A DNA stretch of 7,477 nucleotides, from positions 1-7,477 of the forward strand of contig CAZSSA010000104.1 of NCBI GenBank assembly GCA_964609375.1. The letters are read 5' to 3'. The position numbers and the translations under genes were made by a program. Below are positions 1 to 7,318 of this stretch, in pieces. The notes under the pieces are model-generated. The model searched no databases. It had not been told where the DNA came from and was given only the letters and a program-made list of their open reading frames with translations. The DNA comes from CAZDUS01 sp964609375. Lineage in GTDB: Bacteria; Verrucomicrobiota; Kiritimatiellia; CAIKKV01; CAITUY01. The first letter of the stretch is position 1. Each line of letters opens with the position of its first letter.

Positions 1-71
1 ATCCTTCGCTCTGCGCCCGCGTGGCGGGCTTGAGCTACGGATGGCAGGCCATGGGGCGCAGAGCGAAGGAT
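1..71. repeat. 71-bp palindromic repeat with 18-bp perfect arms
   Basis: Bases 1-18 (ATCCTTCGCTCTGCGCCC) are the exact reverse complement of bases 54-71. The 35-base centre holds two more small hairpins: CCCGC at 16-20 with GCGGG at 24-28, and ATGGC at 41-45 with GCCAT at 48-52. The single strand could therefore fold into a long stem capped by a branched, three-way-junction head. It starts 14 nt past the stop codon of tex, so the transcript of that gene would carry this hairpin at its 3' end. There it could end transcription or protect the RNA, but a U-tract on the far side would lie outside the window and cannot be judged. The size and shape resemble dispersed REP-like palindromes. Only one copy is present here, so repeat-family status is inference. 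Confidence 0.75.
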
Positions 72-85
72 GCCCAAAACAGGCT

Positions 86-2386
86 CTACAAGTTCAAGCT
101 GCCGAATGGATTGGAATTGAATTGGGGCCGGGCTGATGAACTCGAGGGAGCGGAGGGGCGGCGGTCCGAGGGACGAGTCGTGCCGGGGACCCCGCTGGTC
201 GTTGCAGAAGACTTGCTCTTGGCGCTGAGCGCGATGCGCTTGCGCTGAATATCTATCTCCATCACCCGTACCTTGACGCGGTCACCGGTTTGCACCACTT
301 CGGCAGGATCGGAGATATAGCGGTCGGCTAACTCTGAAATATGCACCAGTCCATCCTGATGAACGCCAATGTCAACGAAGGCACCAAATGCCGTTACATT
401 GGTAACGATCCCCATGAGTTCCATGCCGGGCTTCAGATCTTCCATGGTGGTAACATCATCACGGAAGCCGGGGGCCTCGAAGTTTTCACGGGGGTCGCGT
501 CCAGGCTTCCTGAGTTCAGAGATGATGTCCTTGAGGGTCGGCTCCCCGACGTCGGGGCTGATGTATTTCCGGAACTCTATCTTGTCCACCAAGATCGGAT
601 TACCAACCAAGTCCTTGAGTTCAACATTCAGGTCACGGGCCATGGCTTCGACCAAGGCGTACCGTTCCGGATGAACGGCAGAGGAGTCCAACGGGTGAAT
701 CCCGCCGCGAATACGGAGAAAGCCTGCTGCCTGTTCAAAGGCTTTGGGCCCCAAGGTGGACACTTTGAGAAGTTCCGAGCGGCTATGAAAGGCGCCAGCC
801 TTGTCCCGATGAGAGACAATCTTCCTGGCGAGACTGCCGCCGATGCCGGAGACACGGGCAAGGAGGAAAGCGCTGGCGGTATTCAGTTCCACCCCGACGT
901 GATTCACGCAACTGACCACGACATCCTCGAGCTTCTGGGCCAGCAACGGTTGATGAACATCGTGCTGGTACTGCCCGACGCCGATGGACTTGGGGTCAAG
1001 TTTAACCAATTCAGCCAGCGGGTCCTGCAGGCGACGCCCGATGGAGATGGCGCCGCGGACGGTGAGGTCCAGATCGGGGAATTCATCACGGGCAACTTCG
1101 GATGCGCTATAGATGCTGGCGCCGGATTCGTTGACCTGAATAACGATGACATTCCGGATATTGGCTTTCTTCAACGTGTCCTTGATGAAGGATTCAGTTT
1201 CGCGACCGGCGGTGCCGTTTCCGACAGCGATGGCGGCGGGTTGAAACTTGGCAATCCATTTTGCCAGATCAAGGCGAGCTTCCATTTCGGCGCGATCACC
1301 CTGATTGAGGAAAAGAGTTGTATTGGCGAGGAACTTTCCGGTGGCATCGAGTGCGGCGCACTTGCAGCCCGTTCTGATGCCGGGGTCGACGGCGATGACT
1401 GGTCGTCCACCCAGCGGGGGCGCAAGGAGAAGGCTGCGCAGGTTTTTGGCGAAGATTTCAACGGCAGCCCGGTCGGCTTTCAGTTTCAGGTCCACGGAGA
1501 CATCGGTCTCAACACTGGGGGCGATCAGGCGCTTGTAGCCATCTTCAATGGCCGCAATGAGATGAATGGCGAAGGGAGAGCGTTCGTTTATTTTCATCAG
1601 TTGACCGATCCGCTTCAGGATGGGATCGGCTTCGACGACGAGGGAGCGGCGCAGAAATCCCTCGGCCTCGCCACGGCGAATGGCCAGATAACGGTGTGAA
1701 GGGATGTCGGCGGCCTTTTCCTTAAAATCATAATAGAGTTCGAACTTGGTCGGCTCCTTGGTGGTCTCCTTGACAGCCTCGGAAACGACGATTCCGTTGA
1801 TGGCGAATGACTGGCGAACCCAGGATCGGATATCAGCGTTTTCAGAGATGATTTCCGCCACAATATCCCGGGCACCGGAAAGGGCTTCGTCCGCGGAGGT
1901 GACTTTTTTTTCCGTGTTGATGAACGGAGCGGCGGCGTCCTCGGGAATGAGGGTAAGCGATTGTTGGAGAATGAGGTTTGCCAAGGGTTCGAGTCCCTTT
2001 TCGCGGGCGATCATGGCGCGGGTCCGCCGTTTTGGCTTGAAGGGCAGGTACAGGTCTTCCAGCGCGTTCTTGGTGGTGCAGGCGAGGATTTTCGACTTCA
2101 AGGCGTCGGAAAGTTTGCCCTGCTCCTCAATCGAGTCCAGGATGGTGGTGCGACGGTCTTCCAACTCGCGGTAGTACTGGAGTCGCTCTTGAATTTTCCC
2201 GATTTGGACTTCGTCGAGATTGCCAGTGACTTCCTTGCGATAGCGGGCGATGAAGGGGATGGTACTGCCTTCGAGGAGCAGTTTGGCAACGGACAGGATT
2301 TGGCGCGGGGCGATGTTGAGTTCCGAGGCGAGACGGGGGATGGAGGAGGCGTCGAGCGATTCTGTTTGATCAAGTTCAGCGACCAT
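86..2386 (-). CDS. tex: Tex family RNA-binding transcription accessory protein
   Basis: A 766-residue protein that matches the Tex family in length and in domain order. The N-terminal helical Tex region covers about residues 10-200, with the typical stretch around IPFIARYRKEVTGNLDEVQ (43-61). The YqgF/RNase H-like domain runs from about 327 to 455, with IAVDPGIRTGCK at 331-342 and GNGTAGRETE at 389-398. Next come a conserved DPKSIGVGQYQHDV segment (464-477), helix-hairpin-helix repeats at about 500-562 (VSGIGGSLARKIV at 512-524), and an S1 RNA-binding domain at about 653-724 (VTAFGAFVDIG at 664-674). Tex proteins are cytoplasmic nucleic-acid-binding factors linked to transcription and RNA handling; the exact role here is unknown. 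The last 40 or so residues are a Ser/Pro/Arg-rich, probably disordered tail. The ATG at 2386 has a GGAG site (2393-2396) 6 nt upstream. A weak promoter may lie in the 92-nt gap before it, with a TACAAT -10-like box at 2442-2447 but a poor -35. Confidence 0.97.
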   Translation of the reverse strand: MVAELDQTESLDASSIPRLASELNIAPRQILSVAKLLLEGSTIPFIARYRKEVTGNLDEVQIGKIQERLQYYRELEDRRTTILDSIEEQGKLSDALKSKILACTTKNALEDLYLPFKPKRRTRAMIAREKGLEPLANLILQQSLTLIPEDAAAPFINTEKKVTSADEALSGARDIVAEIISENADIRSWVRQSFAINGIVVSEAVKETTKEPTKFELYYDFKEKAADIPSHRYLAIRRGEAEGFLRRSLVVEADPILKRIGQLMKINERSPFAIHLIAAIEDGYKRLIAPSVETDVSVDLKLKADRAAVEIFAKNLRSLLLAPPLGGRPVIAVDPGIRTGCKCAALDATGKFLANTTLFLNQGDRAEMEARLDLAKWIAKFQPAAIAVGNGTAGRETESFIKDTLKKANIRNVIVIQVNESGASIYSASEVARDEFPDLDLTVRGAISIGRRLQDPLAELVKLDPKSIGVGQYQHDVHQPLLAQKLEDVVVSCVNHVGVELNTASAFLLARVSGIGGSLARKIVSHRDKAGAFHSRSELLKVSTLGPKAFEQAAGFLRIRGGIHPLDSSAVHPERYALVEAMARDLNVELKDLVGNPILVDKIEFRKYISPDVGEPTLKDIISELRKPGRDPRENFEAPGFRDDVTTMEDLKPGMELMGIVTNVTAFGAFVDIGVHQDGLVHISELADRYISDPAEVVQTGDRVKVRVMEIDIQRKRIALSAKSKSSATTSGVPGTTRPSDRRPSAPSSSSARPQFNSNPFGSLNL

Positions 2387-2479
2387 GATGTTCTCCGGTT
2401 AATAAAAAGCAAGACATTCACTGGGGCGGGAAAAGGCGGTGATTGTAGCGATTTGGCATGCAAGGGGAAGAGGGAAAAT

Positions 2480-3187
2480 TCAAGGAAGGGGGCGGCGGAT
2501 GACGGCGCAGAGATTGGGCTGGAGAATCCGTGAATAATTGGCGCCATTGATGACCATGATCCACAGGAGGCAAAGGTGCAACAGTTTTTGCAGGGCGATT
2601 CGGAGCAGGTTGAGCGGGGTGACGGGCGGGATGCGGTAACCAAAAACGGCAAGGTGGCCGGGAGAGATTCCGGCCGCATCAACAATCTGGCGGAAGGCGT
2701 TGACCGAGAAGGCCATCTCGTGGGTGAAATCGGCGTACAGTTCGACGGCGCATAGGGGATTGCCTGCGTTTGGCGCTACAATGAGAATGACGCCACCGGG
2801 ATTCAAGCGGGCATAAAGACGGCGCACGACATCGATGATTGCCTCCTTGCGAACGTGCTCAAGAATCTCCGAGAGATAGATGATGTCATATTTCCGGAGC
2901 GAGCTTTCGATGGTGGCGATCTGCTCAATGGAAGTGGCCCAGGCATTTTGAATGGTGTATCGGGCGGCAACGTACTGGAGGATATCTTCATCGCGGTCAA
3001 TCACATCCGCCTTTGTTATTCCGTGTCGTTTGAGGGCTTCGAGAAATTCGCCGAAACCGGGACCCACTTCAAGGACTGTCAGACCGGGCTTGAGGAATTT
3101 GCCGAAGTTGTACTCAATGTATTGGAGTTTTCGGGCGGAGGTTTTCGGCGAGTATTGTTCCTCAAGATGGCGGCGATAGTTATCCAT
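2480..3187 (-). CDS. class I SAM-dependent methyltransferase
   Basis: A 235-residue protein with the Rossmann-type methyltransferase fold. Numbered from the ATG at 3187, motif I is VLEVGPGFGEF (38-48), an acidic residue follows strand 2 (VIDRDED, 62-68), the motif II-like segment is DIIYLSEILEHV (101-112), and LNPGGVILIVAPN (128-140) is the usual post-II strand. This pattern fits the Methyltransf_11/23/25 type. The substrate cannot be read from the sequence. The C-terminal part has a hydrophobic stretch (about 192-213) that could touch the membrane or a lipid substrate. The start is uncertain. The longest frame begins with TTG at 3244 and another ATG lies at 3220, but neither has a Shine-Dalgarno site. 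The ATG at 3187 has GAGGGG at 3198-3203, 10 nt upstream, and gives a normal N-terminus before motif I. Its position behind uppP suggests a role in envelope lipid or glycan modification, which is inference from context only. Confidence 0.9.
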   Translation of the reverse strand: MDNYRRHLEEQYSPKTSARKLQYIEYNFGKFLKPGLTVLEVGPGFGEFLEALKRHGITKADVIDRDEDILQYVAARYTIQNAWATSIEQIATIESSLRKYDIIYLSEILEHVRKEAIIDVVRRLYARLNPGGVILIVAPNAGNPLCAVELYADFTHEMAFSVNAFRQIVDAAGISPGHLAVFGYRIPPVTPLNLLRIALQKLLHLCLLWIMVINGANYSRILQPNLCAVIRRPLP

Positions 3188-3269
3188 AGCGTTTTGGCCC
3201 CTCGAATCAGGACTTATCATGGCGCGTTGATGAATCTGATTCAAGTGTGGAGTTGATGGAAGCCCCTGG

Positions 3270-4220
3270 TCAGATCAGAGCCAAGGCGAGGAGTGCGAGC
3301 AGGATACGGTAATAGCCGAATATGGATAAAGGGTGTTTTTCCAGGTAGCGGACCATCCAGCGGATGGCAATGGCCGCGGAAATCAACGCTGTCACAAGGC
3401 CGAGCAGAGGGGTGATCCACCCGTACTGAGCGAGGATTAGCTCTCCGGATTTGAGCGCATCGTAGGCAGTGGAGGCTCCCAAGGTGATCAGTCCCAGCAG
3501 AAAGCTGAACTCCACGGCGGCGGGAAGGCTTAATCCTACCCATAATCCACCAAGGATAGTCGCCAGGCTGCGGCTGACTCCCGGCCACATGGCGAGGCAT
3601 TGGATAAGCCCGATGACCAGTGCCATTTTCCAGGTCATGGATTCGAGGGGACGGCGAGGGGTGTCACGATGGGACTCAACCCAGCGACTGATCATCAGGA
3701 TCGCGATGCCGCCCACGAGCCAAGCGGCGATGATTGGCCACAATCCCCAGGCGTCGCCACCGAAAAGGTAACGTTTGATCCATGATTCGGCTGTCAGGCC
3801 AATGGCGATGGCGGGGAGAAAGGCGATGACAAGATTGATGCCGAGTGACCGCCCATTCGTATCGCCGCCAAGGCACCCCCTCAAGATTTGCCGAAGACGC
3901 CGGAAGTAGAGGCCGATCACAGCCAGAATGGCGCCTGCCTGTATGCAAATGGCATAGGCTTCGGCCGCTTCGGAGGTGTCTGCCGTTTGTCCGATGCCTA
4001 GTAAGCGCTGGGTCAGGATCAGGTGCCCCGTGGAACTCACCGGAAGGAATTCGGTCAGGCCCTCGACGAGCCCGAGAATGATGGCTTTGGGCCAGGGCAT
4101 GGCCGATTCCGATGGTGAGGAATCGGCAGTGGAGGGGGGGGGAGCCGCGAGTAAGAGGCTGGATGCCAAAGCGACCAAACAGAATGACAGCGGCAAACTC
4201 CAGCGGGGATGATGAGGCAT
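3270..4220 (-). CDS. uppP: undecaprenyl-diphosphatase UppP (BacA family), with N-terminal extension
   Basis: An integral membrane enzyme that dephosphorylates undecaprenyl diphosphate to the monophosphate, recycling the lipid carrier for peptidoglycan and other envelope glycans. Family signatures are clear: the Glu-rich motif GLVEGLTEFLPVSSTGH (50-66, with E53 and E57) and the second motif MWPGVSRSLATILGG (211-225, with R217). Several hydrophobic helices fill the rest. At 316 residues it is longer than the usual 265-290. The extra length is residues 1-40, which resemble a signal peptide: a basic start, a hydrophobic core at about 8-26, then a Pro/Ser linker. The normal family N-terminus begins near M41 (ATG at 4100). 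I chose 4220 because GGGAA (4226-4230) lies 5 nt upstream and it begins only 11 nt after the kdsD stop. The ATG at 4100 is a fair alternative with a weaker GGA upstream. A run of nine C (plus-strand G 4134-4142) sits in the extension. Confidence 0.95.
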   Translation of the reverse strand: MPHHPRWSLPLSFCLVALASSLLLAAPPPSTADSSPSESAMPWPKAIILGLVEGLTEFLPVSSTGHLILTQRLLGIGQTADTSEAAEAYAICIQAGAILAVIGLYFRRLRQILRGCLGGDTNGRSLGINLVIAFLPAIAIGLTAESWIKRYLFGGDAWGLWPIIAAWLVGGIAILMISRWVESHRDTPRRPLESMTWKMALVIGLIQCLAMWPGVSRSLATILGGLWVGLSLPAAVEFSFLLGLITLGASTAYDALKSGELILAQYGWITPLLGLVTALISAAIAIRWMVRYLEKHPLSIFGYYRILLALLALALI

Positions 4221-4231
4221 GGTGATTCCCG

Positions 4232-5203
4232 TTACATGATTTTCAATTTGGGAAGGTCCTGAATATCCACAGCGCCGACCAGATGATTGTTGGTGTCCAC
4301 CACGAGAAGATCGTCAATGTTATGGTCCTCGAAAATCCGAAGCACGTCCATGGCGAGGCAATCCTGAGAGACGGTGATCGGGTTACGGGTCATGACGGTA
4401 TCCACGATGGCGTCAATCAGGCCGGGGTGGTCGGGAAGGCGGCGGCGCAGATCGCCATCGGTAAAGATGCCGAGAACACGGCGCTGGGCATCCACAATGC
4501 CGGCGGAGCCAGTGCGGGCACGCGTCATGGCGAGAATGGCATCCTTGACCTTGGCGCCGGAGTTGACGGCGGCGACGCGGTCGTCCTTGCGCATGATATC
4601 GGATACCTTCAGGAGCAGGGCGCGGCCAATGGCGCCACCGGGGTGGAGCTTGGCGTAATCCTCCACTTTGAAGCCGCGGGCTTCGAGCAGGACCAAGGCC
4701 AACGCATCGCCCATGGCGAGGGTGGCGGTGGTGCTGGTGGTGGGAGCCATGTTAAACGGGCAGGCTTCGCGGTCCACAGTGACGGGGATCACGACATCGC
4801 TGAGTTTGGCGAGGGAACTATCGAGGACGCCGGTCATGGTGATGACCTTGACTCCGAAACGCCTGACCATGGGGATGAGCGCGAGGAGTTCATCAGATTC
4901 ACCGCTGTAACTCAGCGCCAGCAGGATATCGCCTTTGGAAACAATGCCCAGGTCGCCGTGCATGGCTTGTGTGGGATTCAGCATGACACTGGTGGTGCCG
5001 GTGCTGGCGAGAGTGGCGGATAGTTTTTCGCCGATGTGCAGGTTTTTGCCGACGCCGGTCACCACCACCTTGCCGCCCGAGCGGGTGGCGGCGATGATGA
5101 TTTCAACAGTCTGGCTGAATCCTGAATTCAGGTTATCCCGGACTTTGCGAAGTCCTTCGATCTCGAGATCGATAATTTCCTTGGCGCGTTTTATCGTATT
5201 CAT
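4232..5203 (-). CDS. kdsD: KpsF/GutQ family D-arabinose-5-phosphate isomerase
   Basis: A 323-residue cytoplasmic sugar-phosphate isomerase. By family it converts D-ribulose 5-phosphate to D-arabinose 5-phosphate, the first step of KDO synthesis for lipopolysaccharide. The SIS domain covers about residues 35-185, with VVVTGVGKNLHIGEKLSAT at 46-64, MHGDLGIV at 81-88, SYSGESDEL at 98-106 and APTTSTTATLAMGDALA at 153-169. Two CBS domains follow, at about 200-260 and 267-322. From memory of the E. coli enzyme, the catalytic candidates are K53, a Glu in SYSGESDE, E146 and H187 (HPGGAIGR), all present. The segment after the lysine reads GKNLH rather than the GKSGH of E. coli KdsD. The frame stays open upstream into cstA, but that translation is Pro/His/Arg-rich and looks non-coding. 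The ATG at 5203 has GGAG (5211-5214) 7 nt upstream and begins the family N-terminus. Its first four bases overlap the cstA stop (ATGA), suggesting translational coupling. Confidence 0.95.
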   Translation of the reverse strand: MNTIKRAKEIIDLEIEGLRKVRDNLNSGFSQTVEIIIAATRSGGKVVVTGVGKNLHIGEKLSATLASTGTTSVMLNPTQAMHGDLGIVSKGDILLALSYSGESDELLALIPMVRRFGVKVITMTGVLDSSLAKLSDVVIPVTVDREACPFNMAPTTSTTATLAMGDALALVLLEARGFKVEDYAKLHPGGAIGRALLLKVSDIMRKDDRVAAVNSGAKVKDAILAMTRARTGSAGIVDAQRRVLGIFTDGDLRRRLPDHPGLIDAIVDTVMTRNPITVSQDCLAMDVLRIFEDHNIDDLLVVDTNNHLVGAVDIQDLPKLKIM

Positions 5204-5214
5204 GGGAGGTCTCC
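5200..5214 (-). promoter_or_regulatory. ATGA stop/start overlap and kdsD ribosome binding site
   Basis: The minus-strand bases at 5203-5200 read ATGA, so the kdsD start and the cstA stop share bases. The kdsD Shine-Dalgarno GGAG (5214-5211) lies inside the end of cstA, 7 nt before the ATG. This arrangement normally means that ribosomes ending cstA re-initiate on kdsD, keeping the two proteins in proportion. It also fixes the kdsD start. Confidence 0.8.
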
Positions 5215-6882
5215 AGCCGGGGGGATGGTTTGTGGTTGTTGTAGAGAGGTCTTTCTCGTGCGAGCTTTGAAGAGTACCCGGCCCGCTTCGGCGGTCACCC
5301 AGATGGCCAGAACCATCAAGACCATGGCGATGATGCCGATGAGAGAGAGCCTGTATTGCCGGATCAGGATCACCAGCGACCAAAGGGTCATGCTTATCAT
5401 AAACACGACAGGTACGATCAGGAAGCCAAACCGTTTCCCTGTCTGGCGCATCCAGACAGCGATGACGACCAGGGCCAAGCCGGCCAGCAATTGATTGGTG
5501 GCGCCGAAGACAGGCCAGATGGCCTTCCAGGCGGGCATGGGGTTCCCCTGGGCATCCCGTAATGTGATAAGGACGAATAAGGCGGGCAGGGCAATGGTAG
5601 CGAGTGTAGCCACATAACGACTGTACTTGCCTGTCATTCCAAAGAACTCTTCGAATATGTAGCGGCTGAGCCGGGTGGCTGTGTCCAGTGTGGTGAGGAT
5701 GAAGGTGGAGAGGGCCAGCAGGCCGAAGGAAACGCCTGTTTTTTCCGGGAGGCCGAAGACAGCCAGAAACTTGCCCATGCCGGCGCCATAGATTTGAAGG
5801 GGGGCTTGGGAAAATAGTGTGCTGTCGCGCGGGAGCATGGCGACCGTGGCGAGGGCGATGACCGCTACGAGTCCTTCGATGAGCATGGCGCCGTAGCCGA
5901 TGGGGCGTGCATCCGATTCGCAATTCAGTTGTTTCGATGATGTGCCGGAAGCCACGATGGAATGGAAGCCAGAGCAGGCGCCACAGGCGACGGTGATGAA
6001 GAGGATGGGGAACAGGGGGCCTAGTTTTGGGTCGGACCAACCGATGAAGAGAGGGGCGTTGAGGGCGAAGCCCCCTAACAGAATACCCGCCAACCCTCCC
6101 AGTAGGGAGGCGTAAAGGAGGTATGAAGAGAGGTAGTCGCGGGGTTGCAGCAGAATCCACACCGGAGTGACGGAGGCGATAAAGCAGTAGATCAGGAGGA
6201 CGATATCCCATGTTTTGGCGGGATCGTTCCCGATCAGGCAGGGGATTGTCGAGGCGGATAGCGGGAGCAATTGTCCGGCTCCCACGGCGAGAAATACGAG
6301 AGGGACGAAGATGAGGGAAGATTTCAGCAGGCTCCACTTCAGGCGGTAAAGACAAAGACCGAACCCGACGGCGAGCGCCATGAACATGAGGGACGAGGTG
6401 GCGACCCCGCCGTCCTGAACAAAAGTGGTTGATGTCAGGTCTGTGAAGACGGTCAGGACATAGACCAAAGCGAGCCAGATGAATAGCAGGAGGAGTTTGT
6501 AGGAAATGGGAGAGAGGTGTTCCCGTGCGATTTCGGCAATGGATCGTCCTTTATGCCGGATCGAGGCCATGAGCGAGGAGTAATCATGAACGCCACCGAT
6601 GAGGATGGCGCCGAAAATAATCCACAAGAAGGCGGGGGCCAAGCCGAAGGCGGTGGCGGCGATGATGGGGCCGACGATGGGGCCTGCGCCGGCGATGGAG
6701 GAAAAGTGATGTCCCAGCAGAACCATTCGGTGGGCAGGGACGCGGTCGATGCCATCGTAGTCTGAATGGCTGGGGGTGGGGCGGTCATCGGACACGTCAA
6801 AGCGCTTATCGAGAAACCGCCCATAAATGATGTAGGCGATTCCGAAAAGACCTGCTGCGACAAGAAAGATGAGCGGTAACAT
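5200..6882 (-). CDS. cstA: CstA family carbon starvation protein (peptide/pyruvate transporter)
   Basis: A polytopic inner-membrane protein of 560 residues. CstA relatives import peptides or pyruvate; the substrate here is not known. Conserved blocks, numbered from the ATG at 6882, are GHHFSSIAGAGPIVGPI (57-73), GAILIGGVHDYSSLMAS (91-107), CSGFHSIVASGTSSKQL (303-319), LDTATRLSRYIFEEFFG (399-415) and WPVFGATNQLLAGLAL (456-471). Hydrophobic segments fill most of the chain, and a polar tail ends it (about 538-560). It is shorter than the about 700-residue E. coli CstA and BtsT, matching the shorter forms found in other phyla. The reading frame can begin at TTG 6930 or ATG 6903. I chose ATG 6882 because GGGAG (6889-6893) lies 6 nt upstream and the family N-terminus, with the first membrane helix followed by a YGRFLDKRF-type turn, begins there. 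It is the first gene of the run, and its stop overlaps the kdsD start. Confidence 0.95.
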   Translation of the reverse strand: MLPLIFLVAAGLFGIAYIIYGRFLDKRFDVSDDRPTPSHSDYDGIDRVPAHRMVLLGHHFSSIAGAGPIVGPIIAATAFGLAPAFLWIIFGAILIGGVHDYSSLMASIRHKGRSIAEIAREHLSPISYKLLLLFIWLALVYVLTVFTDLTSTTFVQDGGVATSSLMFMALAVGFGLCLYRLKWSLLKSSLIFVPLVFLAVGAGQLLPLSASTIPCLIGNDPAKTWDIVLLIYCFIASVTPVWILLQPRDYLSSYLLYASLLGGLAGILLGGFALNAPLFIGWSDPKLGPLFPILFITVACGACSGFHSIVASGTSSKQLNCESDARPIGYGAMLIEGLVAVIALATVAMLPRDSTLFSQAPLQIYGAGMGKFLAVFGLPEKTGVSFGLLALSTFILTTLDTATRLSRYIFEEFFGMTGKYSRYVATLATIALPALFVLITLRDAQGNPMPAWKAIWPVFGATNQLLAGLALVVIAVWMRQTGKRFGFLIVPVVFMISMTLWSLVILIRQYRLSLIGIIAMVLMVLAIWVTAEAGRVLFKARTRKTSLQQPQTIPPAGDLP

Positions 6883-6938
6883 TCCAAACTCCCGAACGGC
6901 CATGCATAATGCTGAACCGTGGTTAATCAAAAGGAAAA

Positions 6939-6966
6939 ACTATCACAGGGTGTTGTGGTTCTGCAA
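6939..6966 (-). promoter_or_regulatory. candidate promoter for the cstA-kdsD-uppP operon
   Basis: Read on the minus strand, TTGCAG (6966-6961) and GATAGT (6944-6939) are 16 nt apart. The -10-like box is preceded by TGT, an extended -10 pattern. Transcription would start near 6932 and leave a leader of about 50 nt before the cstA ATG. The matches to the sigma-70 consensus are modest (3/6 and 4/6, plus the TG), so this is only the best candidate I can see in the region. Confidence 0.3.
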
Positions 6967-6993
6967 ATCTCTTCAGGGGTCAACGGGGGGGGA

Positions 6994-7025
6994 GGCTGAC
7001 TTTGCTCCCGCGCGTCAATGCGGGG
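6994..7025 (-). repeat. 32-bp hairpin-forming repeat, copy 1
   Basis: This matches 7440-7471 at 29 of 32 positions, in the same orientation. Both copies contain GGCTGACTTTGCTC at the plus-strand left edge and TGCGGGG at the right. In this copy CTCCCGC (7005-7011) can pair with GCGGGGAG (7020-7027) with one bulged G, so it can form a small hairpin. The similarity continues past 7025 with a 4-base length difference. It lies just upstream of the candidate cstA promoter. Confidence 0.65.
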
Positions 7026-7318
7026 AGGGAGGGGAGTTTTCAGGAATGATTCCGGCGATGGAAAAGGGTTCGAAGGATGGCGTCGAGGACTTCGTTCAGA
7101 TTTTTGCCAACATCTTCGGCAAGGAACCTCAGAATATCGATTCATTTATTTGCGGATAATTTATTGATCGTTAGGCGTATGAGCCGAATAGAACAACTTT
7201 TTTTCGGCTTAAATTCGCGCTCCTGCCGCTGTCCAAAGTCTTTGATTTGCTTTTGAGTTATCATGCATGGTCTATGCCCGCGAAAACTCGCGTGTATCGG
7301 CCGCCTTAATGTTCCCCT

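Larger units (their letters stand above)
6883..7318. other. non-coding region upstream of cstA
   Basis: This stretch of about 436 nt holds no convincing intact gene. From left to right it contains the cstA ribosome binding site and candidate promoter, a run of eight G at 6985-6992, one copy of the 32-bp repeat (6994-7025), an orphan minus-strand open segment (7040-7141), an AT-rich part (about 7130-7220), a hairpin AGCCGAA/TTCGGCT (7182-7188 with 7203-7209, 14-nt loop), and a tight hairpin CGCGA/TCGCG (7279-7283 with 7288-7292, AAAC loop). Neither hairpin is followed by a U-tract on either strand, so neither is a standard intrinsic terminator. The mixture of remnants and repeats suggests a decayed intergenic region, possibly left by past insertions. 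Confidence 0.6.

Noticed and set aside
1..85. The palindrome considered as an integron attC site or a tRNA-like fold.
   Set aside because: I see no attC core-site pair (RYYYAAC/GTTRRRY) at its ends and no conserved tRNA arms. It is better described as a simple palindromic repeat.
341..1699. A 452-codon plus-strand frame.
   Set aside because: It lies fully antisense to tex, whose domains are unmistakable. Long antisense openings are common in GC-rich coding DNA, and the translation shows no family features.
3204..3242. Inverted repeat GAATCAG (3204-3210) and CTGATTC (3236-3242) between uppP and the methyltransferase gene.
   Set aside because: The stem has 7 bp around a 25-nt loop with no U-tract, too weak to call a terminator or an operator.
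4283..5023. A 246-codon plus-strand frame rich in Gly, His and Asp.
   Set aside because: It is antisense to kdsD and its composition is that of a frame shadow.
5204..6355. The kdsD reading frame stays open for 384 codons upstream, through most of cstA.
   Set aside because: The translation is rich in Pro, Arg and His and has no recognisable domain, while the other frame encodes a clear CstA. A good ribosome site and the family N-terminus place the kdsD start at 5203.
7182..7209. Hairpin AGCCGAA/TTCGGCT considered as an intrinsic terminator.
   Set aside because: The T-run is in the loop rather than after the stem, and no complete gene ends just before it on the plus strand.
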